Assembly (NCBI GenBank): GCA_900752975.1
Contig: CAADXH010000095.1
Span: 1-5,213, forward strand
Origin: Bacilli bacterium
GTDB lineage: Bacteria > Bacillota_I > Bacilli_A > ML615J-28 > CAG-313
Reading direction: 5' to 3'
Length of the DNA: 5,213 bases
Shown: positions 1 to 4,807 of the stretch, in pieces
Layout of the letters: every line of letters starts with the position of its first letter
Position numbering within the stretch: position 1 is the stretch's first letter
Position numbers and translations under genes: made by a program
The notes under the pieces: model-generated
Database searches by the model: none
What the model saw: the letters and a program-made list of their open reading frames with translations, nothing else
What the model was told of the DNA's origin: nothing

Positions 1-37
1 ACCTAGTCAAAAAAGACTAAGTAATAAAATCAATAGA

Positions 38-84
38 AAAAAGGGGCAAACCTAATTTCATAGGTTATTTAACAGCCCCTTTTT
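38..84 (-). terminator. Rho-independent terminator of ispH
   Basis: The outer arms AAAAAGGGGC (38-47) and GCCCCTTTTT (75-84) are perfectly complementary over 10 bases. A second inner stem, AACCTA (49-54) with TAGGTT (61-66), lies inside the loop. Read on the minus strand, the hairpin begins at the ispH stop codon and ends in a T-run. Because both arms carry A/T runs it could also stop plus-strand transcription entering from the left edge. Confidence 0.85.
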
Positions 85-988
85 AGTTTATGTACTTTTC
101 AATATGTGAATTGTCTTTTATTTTTTTATTTGAAAGATGCAAAATAATATTATCAACATTAATAATCGGAGTTGAAGTACCCGATGCTACAATAATGGTG
201 TCAAATTGTGAAGTATCAAAATTATTTAATTCAAGGTAATTAGAAATAAATCGAACATTCTTAGTGTACATTAAAGCAAGTTCATATAATTTTGTACAAT
301 TATTGCTTGTTTTATCACCAACAATAATTACGAGTGTGTTACTTAAATTAGTAGTTTCAAGTGTTTGTTTTAAGCCATCTTGTCTAAGTTTGGTAGCGTT
401 ACAAATCATTGGTAGAACAATTACCTTTTCATTAATGGCTTTAACTTTATCATAAATAGACTTTACATCGTAATCTGACATAGTTGTTTGATGAGCAATA
501 GCTATTAAATTAGAATTAGGCATTTTAATATTATTTTCATCGGTAATTAATGAAATGTTATCACCAAAACTAAGAACCGCCTCGGTTTCTGGATGTTTAG
601 TTTTTCCAATATATAATAAATAATAATCATTATTTAAATATTTTTTAATCAATTGATAGGATCTTTCCACAAATGGACAAGTTGCATCAACAACCGTTAT
701 ATTCATTTTACTTGCCTTTTCCTTAACTACATCACTAACACCATGTGCAGAAAAAATGACTGTTCCACTTTTAATTTCATCTAAAAGTTCAATTTTAGGT
801 TTTCCTTCTAATATAATTACACCTTTTTCCTTAAAATAGTTGTTAACATCTTGATTATGAACAATACTATTTAATAAATAGATTGGTCGTGGATAGGTTT
901 TATCATTAAGTACATCAAGTACCATTTTAATAGAGTGCTTCACTCCATAGCAGAATCCTTGATGTTCTACCTTTATTATATTTTTCAT
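83..988 (-). CDS. ispH: 4-hydroxy-3-methylbut-2-enyl diphosphate reductase (IspH/LytB)
   Basis: IspH is the last enzyme of the MEP isoprenoid pathway: an oxygen-sensitive cytosolic 4Fe-4S enzyme that reduces HMBPP to IPP and DMAPP. From the ATG at 986-988 the protein is 301 aa, a normal length. The three cluster cysteines are visible: C13 in GFCYGV, C104 in DATCP and C196 in ICNAT. Substrate-site motifs are also present: H44 (IVHN), H82 (SAHG), H132/E134 (HPETE), HQTTMS near 166-171, SNN at 228-230 and GTSTP near 270-274. An in-frame ATG lies 19 codons upstream, but those codons run through the promoter. The chosen start has a GGTGAT ribosome binding site (complement of 992-997), so it is preferred. 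The gene is monocistronic, divergent from rubrerythrin, and ends in its own terminator. Nothing appears truncated. Confidence 0.97.
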   Translation of the reverse strand: MKNIIKVEHQGFCYGVKHSIKMVLDVLNDKTYPRPIYLLNSIVHNQDVNNYFKEKGVIILEGKPKIELLDEIKSGTVIFSAHGVSDVVKEKASKMNITVVDATCPFVERSYQLIKKYLNNDYYLLYIGKTKHPETEAVLSFGDNISLITDENNIKMPNSNLIAIAHQTTMSDYDVKSIYDKVKAINEKVIVLPMICNATKLRQDGLKQTLETTNLSNTLVIIVGDKTSNNCTKLYELALMYTKNVRFISNYLELNNFDTSQFDTIIVASGTSTPIINVDNIILHLSNKKIKDNSHIEKYIN

Positions 989-1004
989 AATATCACCATT
1001 AAAT

Positions 1005-1033
1005 ATTATACAATAATAAGCAATAAAATGCAA
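1005..1033 (-). promoter_or_regulatory. Promoter of ispH
   Basis: On the minus strand a perfect TATAAT (complement of 1005-1010) lies 17 bases from TTGCAT (complement of 1028-1033, weak -35). The predicted transcription start falls only about 10 bases before the ATG, so the 5' UTR would be little more than the ribosome binding site. This supports the shorter IspH start. A further upstream promoter is not excluded. Confidence 0.55.
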
Positions 1034-1050
1034 TCTTATCAACAATTTAT

Positions 1051-1079
1051 TTGACTTATAAATTTTAAAATGGTATAAT
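1051..1079 (+). promoter_or_regulatory. Strong sigma-A promoter of rubrerythrin
   Basis: TTGACT (1051-1056) and TATAAT (1074-1079) are separated by exactly 17 bases, close to consensus. The -10 ends 22 bases before the rubrerythrin ATG, and an AAAGGAAGGTG ribosome binding site (1086-1096) lies between. Confidence 0.85.
1056..1070 (+). promoter_or_regulatory. Candidate PerR-type operator in the rubrerythrin promoter
   Basis: The 15-mer TTATAAA-T-TTTAAAA matches the Bacillus PerR box TTATAATnATTATAA at 11 of 14 fixed positions and lies in the spacer between -35 and -10. Rubrerythrin genes are known PerR targets in Firmicutes and clostridia, and a PerR-like regulator is encoded at 3149. The background is very AT-rich, so chance matches are likely and this is only a candidate. 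Confidence 0.3.
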
Positions 1080-1101
1080 TTATCAAAAGGAAGGTGTTAA
1101 T

Positions 1102-1635
1102 ATGAATTTAAAAGGAACAAAAACCGAACAAAACTTAATGACAGCATTTGCTGGTGAATCACAAGCCCGTAATAAATACACTTATTTTGCGAGTGTTGCG
1201 AAAAAAGAAGGATACGAACAAATTGCAGCCATATTCCTTGAAACAGCTGAAAATGAAAAAGAACATGCTAAAATGTGGTTTAAAGCTCTAGGTGGAATTG
1301 GTGATACTGCTCACAATCTAGTTGAAGCAGCAAATGGTGAAAACTATGAGTGGACAGAAATGTATGCTGAATTTGCAAAAACTGCCCGTGAAGAAGGATT
1401 CGAAACTCTTGCAAGACAATTTGAAGGTGTTGCAGAAATTGAAAAGTCACATGAAGAAAGATATCGTAAATTATTAGAAAATATTGAAACAGCTCAAGTT
1501 TTCGCAAAAGCAGGTATTACAGTTTGGGTATGCCGTAATTGTGGCCATATTCATGTTGGAGTTGATGCACCAAAAGTATGCCCTGTTTGTGCACATCCTC
1601 AAAGCTATTTTGAAGTAAGAGCAACAAATTATTAA
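1102..1635 (+). CDS. rbr: Rubrerythrin
   Basis: This is a cytosolic non-heme iron peroxidase of anaerobes that reduces hydrogen peroxide with electrons from NAD(P)H via rubredoxin-type carriers. The 177-aa protein has the classic two-domain order. Residues about 1-135 form the ferritin-like four-helix diiron domain, with ligand candidates E19 (AGES), E52 and H55 (ExxH), E83 and E86 (YEWTEMY), and E114 and H117 (ExxH). Residues about 138-177 form a rubredoxin-like iron domain with C144xxC147 and C160xxC163. Length and spacing are normal for the short rubrerythrin form, and no key residue is missing. The ATG at 1102 has a strong ribosome binding site. The gene is monocistronic, with its own near-consensus promoter and terminator. 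A PerR-like dyad in the promoter suggests peroxide control, which is inference. Confidence 0.97.
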   Translation: MNLKGTKTEQNLMTAFAGESQARNKYTYFASVAKKEGYEQIAAIFLETAENEKEHAKMWFKALGGIGDTAHNLVEAANGENYEWTEMYAEFAKTAREEGFETLARQFEGVAEIEKSHEERYRKLLENIETAQVFAKAGITVWVCRNCGHIHVGVDAPKVCPVCAHPQSYFEVRATNY

Positions 1636-1645
1636 AATAGATATG

Positions 1646-1674
1646 AGTAGGAACATGATAGTTCCTACTTTTTT
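1646..1674 (+). terminator. Rho-independent terminator of rubrerythrin
   Basis: A perfect 9-base stem, AGTAGGAAC (1646-1654) with GTTCCTACT (1661-1669), has a 6-base loop and is followed by T residues to 1674. It begins 10 bases after the rbr stop codon. Confidence 0.9.
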
Positions 1675-1689
1675 AAAATAGCGTTGTAC

Positions 1690-1718
1690 TTTTCAAAAAA
1701 GAAATAAAAGTGTATAAT
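1690..1718 (+). promoter_or_regulatory. Promoter of coaX
   Basis: TTTTCA (1690-1695, 4/6 match) and a perfect TATAAT (1713-1718) are 17 bases apart. The -10 ends 21 bases before the coaX ATG. The promoter overlaps an in-frame GTG at 1710, which rules that codon out as the likely start. Confidence 0.7.
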
Positions 1719-1739
1719 AATTATAAAGAAGGTGAAAAT

Positions 1740-2489
1740 ATGATTTTGCTATTTGATGTTGGCAATTCAAATATTGTTTTAGGAATTTCTGAAAATAAAA
1801 AAATAAAATCTACTTATCGCTTTATTACAAATAGTAATTTAACTGAAGATGAATATTATCAAAAATTTAAAAATATTATTGGAAATGAAAAAATAGATGG
1901 TATTGCCATTTCTAGTGTAGTACCACAAGTAGATAATATTCTAGTCACAATGTGTCAAAAATATTTTAATATTTCACCTTTAATTGTATCAACAGAATTA
2001 GAAAGTGGAATGGACATTAAAATAGATAATCCTAAACAATTAGGTGCAGACCTTTTATGTGATGCGGTTGGAGCTAGAAACCATACAACCGATAACACAA
2101 TTATTGTTGACCTTGGTACAGCATCTAAATTCATAGTAGTAAGTAAAAACAATGAATATTTAGGTGGTGCTATTGCTCCGGGACTTATCAAGTCATTAGA
2201 AAGCCTTATTAATTCGGCTGCGAAACTTTCAAATATTAAAATGGCAACCCCATACAAAGTTATAGGAACTGACACTCAAACTTGTATCCAAAGCGGAATG
2301 ATTTATGGCTTTGTTTCATTAATTGATGGAATGATTGAAAAAATAAAAAAAGAATTAAATGATGAAAATACAAAAATCATTTTAACAGGTGGTTTATCTC
2401 ATTATGTAAAAGATTTACTAAAAGAAGAAGTAGAATACTTACCTAATGTTTTACTAGATGGATTACTAACATTATATTATAAGAATTAA
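1740..2489 (+). CDS. coaX: Type III pantothenate kinase (CoaX)
   Basis: CoaX phosphorylates pantothenate, the first step of coenzyme A synthesis, and belongs to the ASKHA (acetate/sugar kinase, Hsc70, actin) fold. From the ATG at 1740, with ribosome binding site AGAAGGTG at 1727-1734, the protein is 249 aa, the usual length. Visible motifs are the N-terminal phosphate loop DVGNSN (6-11), LGAD (101-104, with the probable catalytic Asp D104), VDLGTAS (123-129), YLGGAIAPGL (140-149), IQSGMIYG (183-190), TGGLS (216-220) and PNVLLDGL (235-242). Three positions depart from the usual family pattern: Leu105 where GADR normally has Arg, Lys130 in place of the second Thr of GTATT, and Ile132 where Asp or Asn is usual. 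The family assignment is secure, but activity is less certain. No terminator follows, so transcription may run into the tRNA-Ser. Confidence 0.93.
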   Translation: MILLFDVGNSNIVLGISENKKIKSTYRFITNSNLTEDEYYQKFKNIIGNEKIDGIAISSVVPQVDNILVTMCQKYFNISPLIVSTELESGMDIKIDNPKQLGADLLCDAVGARNHTTDNTIIVDLGTASKFIVVSKNNEYLGGAIAPGLIKSLESLINSAAKLSNIKMATPYKVIGTDTQTCIQSGMIYGFVSLIDGMIEKIKKELNDENTKIILTGGLSHYVKDLLKEEVEYLPNVLLDGLLTLYYKN

Positions 2490-2504
2490 TAAAAAATAAG
2501 TTCA

Positions 2505-2510
2505 TATAAT
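2505..2510 (+). promoter_or_regulatory. Possible -10 element ahead of the small ORF and tRNA-Ser
   Basis: A perfect TATAAT lies 15 bases before the TTG at 2526, but no convincing -35 is present 16-18 bases upstream (AGAATT at best). It could drive a short transcript carrying the small ORF and tRNA-Ser, or be a chance match in AT-rich DNA. Confidence 0.35.
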
Positions 2511-2525
2511 ATAGTGGTGATAAAA

Positions 2526-2660
2526 TTGGAAAAACAACAAAAAGAAAAAAAGAATGAACCATTAATGTACATTCAAACAATTCAAAAAATTAATGGTAAA
2601 TGTGAATCACAAAAATACTATGATTCACGAAACAAAAAAACAAACAAAAATACTGGTTAA
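2526..2660 (+). CDS. Possible 44-aa Lys-rich small protein with TTG start
   Basis: The frame runs from TTG (2526) to TAA (2658-2660). It would encode a 44-aa hydrophilic peptide starting MEKQQKEKKNEP and ending KKTNKNTG, very rich in Lys, Gln and Asn, with one Cys and no membrane segment. Support comes from a GGTGA ribosome binding site at 2516-2520 with a 5-base gap, like the GGTG sites of ispH, rbr and coaX, and a TATAAT just upstream. An internal ATG at 2565 is an alternative start. Against coding, the frame contains a perfect hairpin (2602-2628), a second hairpin straddles the stop, and the bias may be a by-product of A-rich DNA. I recognise no family. It could equally be a structured leader of the tRNA transcript. 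Confidence 0.35.
   Translation: MEKQQKEKKNEPLMYIQTIQKINGKCESQKYYDSRNKKTNKNTG
2602..2628 (+). other. Perfect 8-base stem-loop upstream of tRNA-Ser
   Basis: GTGAATCA (2602-2609) pairs perfectly with TGATTCAC (2621-2628) around an 11-base A-rich loop. It lies inside the candidate small ORF. There is no T-run, so it is not a terminator. Confidence 0.5.
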
Positions 2661-2668
2661 TACCAGTA
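2651..2668 (+). other. Perfect 7-base hairpin abutting tRNA-Ser
   Basis: TACTGGT (2651-2657) and ACCAGTA (2662-2668) form a perfect stem with a TAAT loop that contains the stop of the small ORF. It ends two bases before the tRNA 5' end. There is no T-run. It could be a processing or folding element of the tRNA precursor, which is inference. Confidence 0.5.
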
Positions 2669-2670
2669 AT

Positions 2671-2759
2671 GGAGGAATACCCAAGTGGTTGAAGGGTCCT
2701 GTTTCGAAAGCAGGTAGATCAGAAATGGTGCAGGGGTTCGAATCCCCTTTCCTCCGCCA
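2671..2759 (+). tRNA. tRNA-Ser (anticodon CGA)
   Basis: This is an 89-base class II tRNA. The acceptor stem GGAGGAA (2671-2677) pairs with TTCCTCC (2749-2755), followed by discriminator G and encoded CCA (2757-2759). The anticodon stem CCTGT/GCAGG encloses TTCGAAA, with anticodon CGA at 2705-2707, reading UCG. The long variable arm is a short stem around a GAAA loop (2718-2729). The T-arm is AGGGG, TTCGAAT, CCCCT (2732-2748). The discriminator G and long variable arm are serine features. The 3' end coincides with a direct repeat that recurs at 4833, so this tRNA may have served as an integration site. Confidence 0.96.
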
Positions 2760-2832
2760 TATTGAAAGCATAGGTTTGATACAGTTATCAAGCCTTTTTT
2801 TACGCCCTGATATGGGGGTTGAAGTCCCACAT
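2756..2832 (+). repeat. Direct-repeat block, copy A, at the tRNA-Ser 3' end
   Basis: The block starts with the 13-mer GCCATATTGAAAG (2756-2768), whose first four bases are the tRNA 3' end. After 5 unmatched bases comes GTTTGATACA (2774-2783) in a terminator hairpin, then a degenerate T-arm-like piece with TGGG...CCCA (2813-2829). The same order and spacing recur from 4833. The 13-mer is identical, the next 10-mer matches 9/10, and the hairpin arms have diverged while keeping pairing. Confidence 0.7.
2772..2801 (+). terminator. Terminator of tRNA-Ser
   Basis: AGGTTTGAT (2772-2780) pairs with ATCAAGCCT (2787-2795), nine pairs with one G-U, around a 6-base loop. A seven-T run ends at 2801. It lies 12 bases after the CCA. 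Confidence 0.9.
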
Positions 2833-2843
2833 TTGATAGTTGA

Positions 2844-2864
2844 ATGAACCAAATTAATACAAAA
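2844..2864 (+). repeat. Left arm of a long-range imperfect inverted repeat
   Basis: ATGAACCA followed by AATTAATACAAAA matches the reverse complement of 4808-4828 at 19 of 21 positions. The two arms enclose the PerR-like/QueD-like island. The 8-mer ATGAACCA also occurs at 2554-2561, outside the island, so it is not unique to the ends. Confidence 0.55.
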
Positions 2865-2910
2865 TCCTGAGCTGTTAGGCAAAATTGATGTTTAACCTTC
2901 AGGATTTTTT
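2861..2910 (+). terminator. Orphan rho-independent terminator
   Basis: AAAATCCTGA (2861-2870) pairs perfectly with TCAGGATTTT (2899-2908), followed by T residues to 2910. A smaller GTTA (2874-2877)/TAAC (2893-2896) pairing lies in the loop. No gene ends just upstream, because the tRNA already has a terminator. It may insulate the downstream unit or be left from a lost gene. Confidence 0.75.
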
Positions 2911-2930
2911 CATTTTTATAAAACTTCTCA

Positions 2931-3020
2931 AAAACGAAAGGTCCTTTAAAAAAACGATAGACCCATTAAAAAAACGAAAGATGCTTCTAAAAAACGATAG
3001 GGGTATTAAAAAAACGGAAG
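2931..3020 (+). repeat. Array R1: five AAAACGAWAG repeats, exact 20-base period
   Basis: AAAACGAAAG, AAAACGATAG, AAAACGAAAG, AAAACGATAG and AAAACGGAAG start at 2931, 2951, 2971, 2991 and 3011. The 10-base cores are separated by 10-base variable segments (gtcctttaaa, acccattaaa, atgcttctaa, gggtattaaa). The central base alternates A, T, A, T in the first four copies. Stops occur throughout, so the array is not coding. It lies after a terminator and about 65 bases before the promoter at 3087. No function is known to me. Confidence 0.85.
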
Positions 3021-3086
3021 GTATTATTTGAGAAAAATTGAGACTTAAATGAGATTAACAATTTCAAAATAATTTAATCAATTTAA

Positions 3087-3115
3087 TTGACTTTTTTATT
3101 ATTAAGAATTATAAT
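3087..3115 (+). promoter_or_regulatory. Promoter of the Fur-family/QueD-like unit
   Basis: TTGACT (3087-3092) and TATAAT (3110-3115) are 17 bases apart, nearly consensus. The -10 ends 33 bases before the regulator's ATG. Apart from array R1, 2911-3086 contains only featureless AT-rich DNA. Confidence 0.85.
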
Positions 3116-3123
3116 TAATTAGG

Positions 3124-3133
3124 AATAATTATT
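3124..3133 (+). promoter_or_regulatory. Candidate autoregulatory palindrome
   Basis: AATAATTATT is a perfect 10-base palindrome at the expected transcription start, between the -10 and the AAGGAGG ribosome binding site. Fur-family regulators commonly bind AT-rich dyads in their own promoters. It does not match the PerR or Zur consensus well, and the surrounding sequence is almost all A and T. Confidence 0.25.
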
Positions 3134-3148
3134 AATAAGGAGGAAACG

Positions 3149-3535
3149 ATGAAACGAAATACGATTCACAAAGAGATTATCTTAAATGCTGTTAATAAAC
3201 TTGCTTGTCATGTAACTAGTGAAACAGTTTATGAATATATTCATGAAAAATATCCGCATATTAGTAAATCTACTGTCTATCGTAATCCTCGTATTTTAGC
3301 GGATGATCATCTAATCAAAAAAATCACCCTACCAGGCGATGTCGATCGTTTTGACCATATAATTATTCCACATTATCATGCAAGATGTAATAAATGCGGG
3401 AGAATCTTTGATGTCACAATAAAAACTTCTGATCATTTAGAAGATACTATTGTTCTTCCAGAAGGATTCCAAACGGATAATCATGAGATTTTATTCACGG
3501 GAATTTGTAAATCTTGCCAAGATAAAAAAAGATAG
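3149..3535 (+). CDS. Fur-family metal-dependent regulator, PerR-like
   Basis: This 128-aa cytosolic DNA-binding protein has an N-terminal winged helix (about 1-62) and a C-terminal metal and dimerisation domain (about 65-128). The structural zinc cysteines C80xxC83 and C120xxC123 are present. The PerR regulatory-metal set also appears complete: H21, D69 (RFDH), H75 and H77 (PHYH) and D88 (IFDV). Asp at the last position favours a peroxide sensor over Fur, though the metal sensed is inference. The protein is at the short end of the family and starts just before the domain. AAGGAGG (3137-3143) lies 5 bases from the ATG. The usual YRNLRxLxxDGL reads YRNPRILADDHL here, with Pro47 and His54 replacing near-invariant Leu and Gly beside the recognition helix, so DNA binding may be altered. 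It lies 29 bases before the QueD-like gene and is probably co-transcribed with it. Confidence 0.9.
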   Translation: MKRNTIHKEIILNAVNKLACHVTSETVYEYIHEKYPHISKSTVYRNPRILADDHLIKKITLPGDVDRFDHIIIPHYHARCNKCGRIFDVTIKTSDHLEDTIVLPEGFQTDNHEILFTGICKSCQDKKR

Positions 3536-3564
3536 CATCAAAGATGCAGAAAGGAAGAAAACAA

Positions 3565-4128
3565 ATGAGAAGTATTACAACATTAGATTTACAGTATGCA
3601 CATCGTTTTTATGGATTTAAAGGAGAAGCTCAATACCTTCATGGACATACTGGAGTATTGACAATTGAAGTAGAAGATTCAGTTAATGACGGAGTAAATA
3701 TGGTCTTTCCATGCAATGAAATAAAGAAAATTGCTTGGGATGTACTAAAGAATTTTGATCACGCTTTAGTATTAAGAGAAGATGACCCGCTACTACCAGC
3801 TGTATTAGACGTATACGAAAAACAAGGTATCCGCAACGGATCACGTACTAACACAATGAAAGGTGAAGCTTTTGAAAATGAACTTTGTAAAGCTTATCCT
3901 GAATGTCGTTTGGTAGTAACAAAAGAAACAATGACTGTCGAAGGAATGATTAAAATTGTTTATTCTCTATTAAAAGACAAACTAAACATTGTGCGTTTAA
4001 CATTTACAAGTGGAGTAAATGCGGCTACGGAAACTTATGAAGTAAACGATACTAAAGATAGATGTCCTCTATGTGGTGTCTTATTAGATGAAAGCGGTGT
4101 TTGCCCAAAATGTGGATATCGAAAATAG
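3565..4128 (+). CDS. QueD/PTPS-family protein with C-terminal zinc ribbon (6-carboxytetrahydropterin synthase-like)
   Basis: The family converts dihydroneopterin triphosphate to 6-carboxytetrahydropterin in queuosine/7-deazapurine synthesis, or makes related pterins. From the ATG at 3565, with ribosome binding site AAAGGAAG at 3550-3557, the protein is 187 aa. An ATG at 3544 lacks a ribosome binding site. Zinc ligands H13 (AHRF), H26 and H28 (LHGHTG) are present, as are D65-H66 (FDHA) and the TxE pterin anchor at T124/E126. The catalytic Cys expected four residues before the first His of HGH is Ala22 (GEAQYLHGH). The usual Asp-Phe after MVI is Pro-Cys (MVFPCNE). Residues 167-183 add a zinc ribbon, CPLCG...CPKCG, beyond the usual roughly 120-150-aa enzyme. 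It may be a catalytically altered or non-catalytic paralogue. Pairing with a Fur-family regulator suggests metal-responsive expression. Confidence 0.85.
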   Translation: MRSITTLDLQYAHRFYGFKGEAQYLHGHTGVLTIEVEDSVNDGVNMVFPCNEIKKIAWDVLKNFDHALVLREDDPLLPAVLDVYEKQGIRNGSRTNTMKGEAFENELCKAYPECRLVVTKETMTVEGMIKIVYSLLKDKLNIVRLTFTSGVNAATETYEVNDTKDRCPLCGVLLDESGVCPKCGYRK

Positions 4129-4161
4129 TATTATTTAAATAATATATTTTTAAATATCAAT

Positions 4162-4194
4162 AAAGTGCTCTTAAATAATCATAAGAGCACTTTT
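4162..4194 (+). terminator. Terminator of the Fur-family/QueD-like unit
   Basis: AAAGTGCTCTTA (4162-4173) pairs perfectly over 12 bases with TAAGAGCACTTT (4182-4193), with an 8-base loop and a T-rich tail interrupted by one A. It starts 34 bases after the stop codon. A-residues on the left arm may allow weak bidirectional use. Confidence 0.85.
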
Positions 4195-4218
4195 ATTTAT
4201 TTTTTAATATTTGTTTGA

Positions 4219-4404
4219 ATTAACAAAATATTTAATCAACTATTTTATGCAAAAATGTGTCATGGTGCAAAAACAAGAGATTATTTTTGTACAGAAGAAT
4301 GGTTAAAAGATGCAGGGATAATAAACATTTCATATAATTTAAAAGAACTAGAGTTACCATTTTCAGGCTATGAACTGAGCGATTATTTAGAATTTATTGA
4401 TTAG
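4219..4404 (+). pseudogene. Remnant of an unidentified gene (3' fragment)
   Basis: An open frame begins after a TGA at 4216-4218 and ends at TAG 4402-4404. The protein-like part is MCHGAKTRDYFCTEEWLK from an ATG at 4255, continuing through FSGYELSDYLEFID, 49 aa in all. The ATG has no ribosome binding site or promoter and lies only about 60 bases after the preceding terminator, so the N-terminal part is probably missing. The composition (Trp, Cys, balanced charge) looks like real protein. The stop is 14 bases before the next start, suggesting an old operon. I do not recognise the family. Confidence 0.5.
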
Positions 4405-4418
4405 ATGGAGGTATTGAT

Positions 4419-4714
4419 ATGTTTTATATAAAAGTGATAGCAACTAAGTTAATAGATGATTCAGGTTATCCTGAATTCGTTTTATGTGAATTTATTGACT
4501 ATAGAGGAAAGAAACATGAATTTATTGAAAAGTGCCCTGTAGTTTCTAATGAAGAGTTTACAAACAAGTTTCCAACAAATTGTATTATAGGTTGTATAGT
4601 TTAAAAGAAAAAATAGAATCATACATGGTAAGCACTTTAGAACCTTGGGGTATAGAATAAGAAGAAGGTTTATGTGAGCTTGAAATAAGTAAAAATTTAT
4701 TAATAAATATATAG
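4419..4714 (+). pseudogene. Small acidic protein gene broken by a frameshift and a stop
   Basis: The first frame (4419-4604) has a good ribosome binding site (GGAGG 4407-4411, 7-base gap) and encodes 61 aa, from MFYIKVIATK to TNCIIGCIV. Near 4598-4603 the coding signal moves to the -1 frame, giving LKEKIESYMVSTLEPWGIE. A TAA at 4658-4660 interrupts it, and then EEGLCELEISKNLLINI continues to TAG 4712-4714. One extra T in AGTTTAAAAG would restore the frame, and a single substitution would remove the internal stop. The repaired product would be about 98 aa, soluble and acidic. The small-protein-pair layout resembles decayed toxin/immunity or antitoxin modules, but this is speculation. Confidence 0.65.
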
Positions 4715-4756
4715 ATAAATTCCAATTTAACTTGCTGCATTCTATAAAAAATCAGG

Positions 4757-4796
4757 GTGTTTTCAAAAAATGATAGATGTTTTCAAAAAACGAAAG
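4757..4796 (+). repeat. Array R2: two 20-base repeats related to R1
   Basis: GTGTTTTCAAAAAATGATAG (4757-4776) is followed directly by ATGTTTTCAAAAAACGAAAG (4777-4796), 17/20 identical, with a partial third start after 4796. The 20-base period and the A-run plus GATAG/GAAAG core match R1, and the same A/T alternation appears. Here the inter-core half is also conserved, unlike R1. Confidence 0.75.
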
Positions 4797-4807
4797 GGTG
4801 TTAGCAT

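Noticed and set aside
1..22. Hairpin TAGTC (4-8)/GACTA (15-19) at the left edge
   Set aside because: The stem is only five bases with an A loop and no T-run; its context is cut off by the window edge.
264..455. Plus-strand 63-aa frame inside ispH
   Set aside because: It is antisense to conserved IspH sequence; its hydrophobic composition is a by-product of the complement.
1280..1656. Minus-strand open frames within and past rubrerythrin
   Set aside because: They are antisense shadows of a well-supported gene, with no promoter or ribosome binding site.
1955..2275. 106-aa minus-strand frame inside coaX
   Set aside because: It is antisense to conserved CoaX motifs and has no start signals.
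2593..2882. Open frames on both strands across the tRNA-Ser region
   Set aside because: They run through the tRNA and its terminator, have no ribosome binding site and encode no recognisable protein.
2931..3020. CRISPR array
   Set aside because: The 10-base core and 10-base spacer are far below CRISPR sizes, and no cas gene is present.
3149..4128. Base composition shift as evidence for horizontal transfer
   Set aside because: Hand counts vary widely: 28/60 GC at 3781-3840 and 20/60 at 3841-3900, against 12/60 at 1801-1860 and 26/60 at 2041-2100 in coaX. No clear step is visible by eye.
4130..4143. Perfect 14-base palindrome ATTATTTAAATAAT after the QueD-like stop
   Set aside because: It is composed only of A and T in AT-rich DNA and lies next to a much stronger terminator; likely chance.
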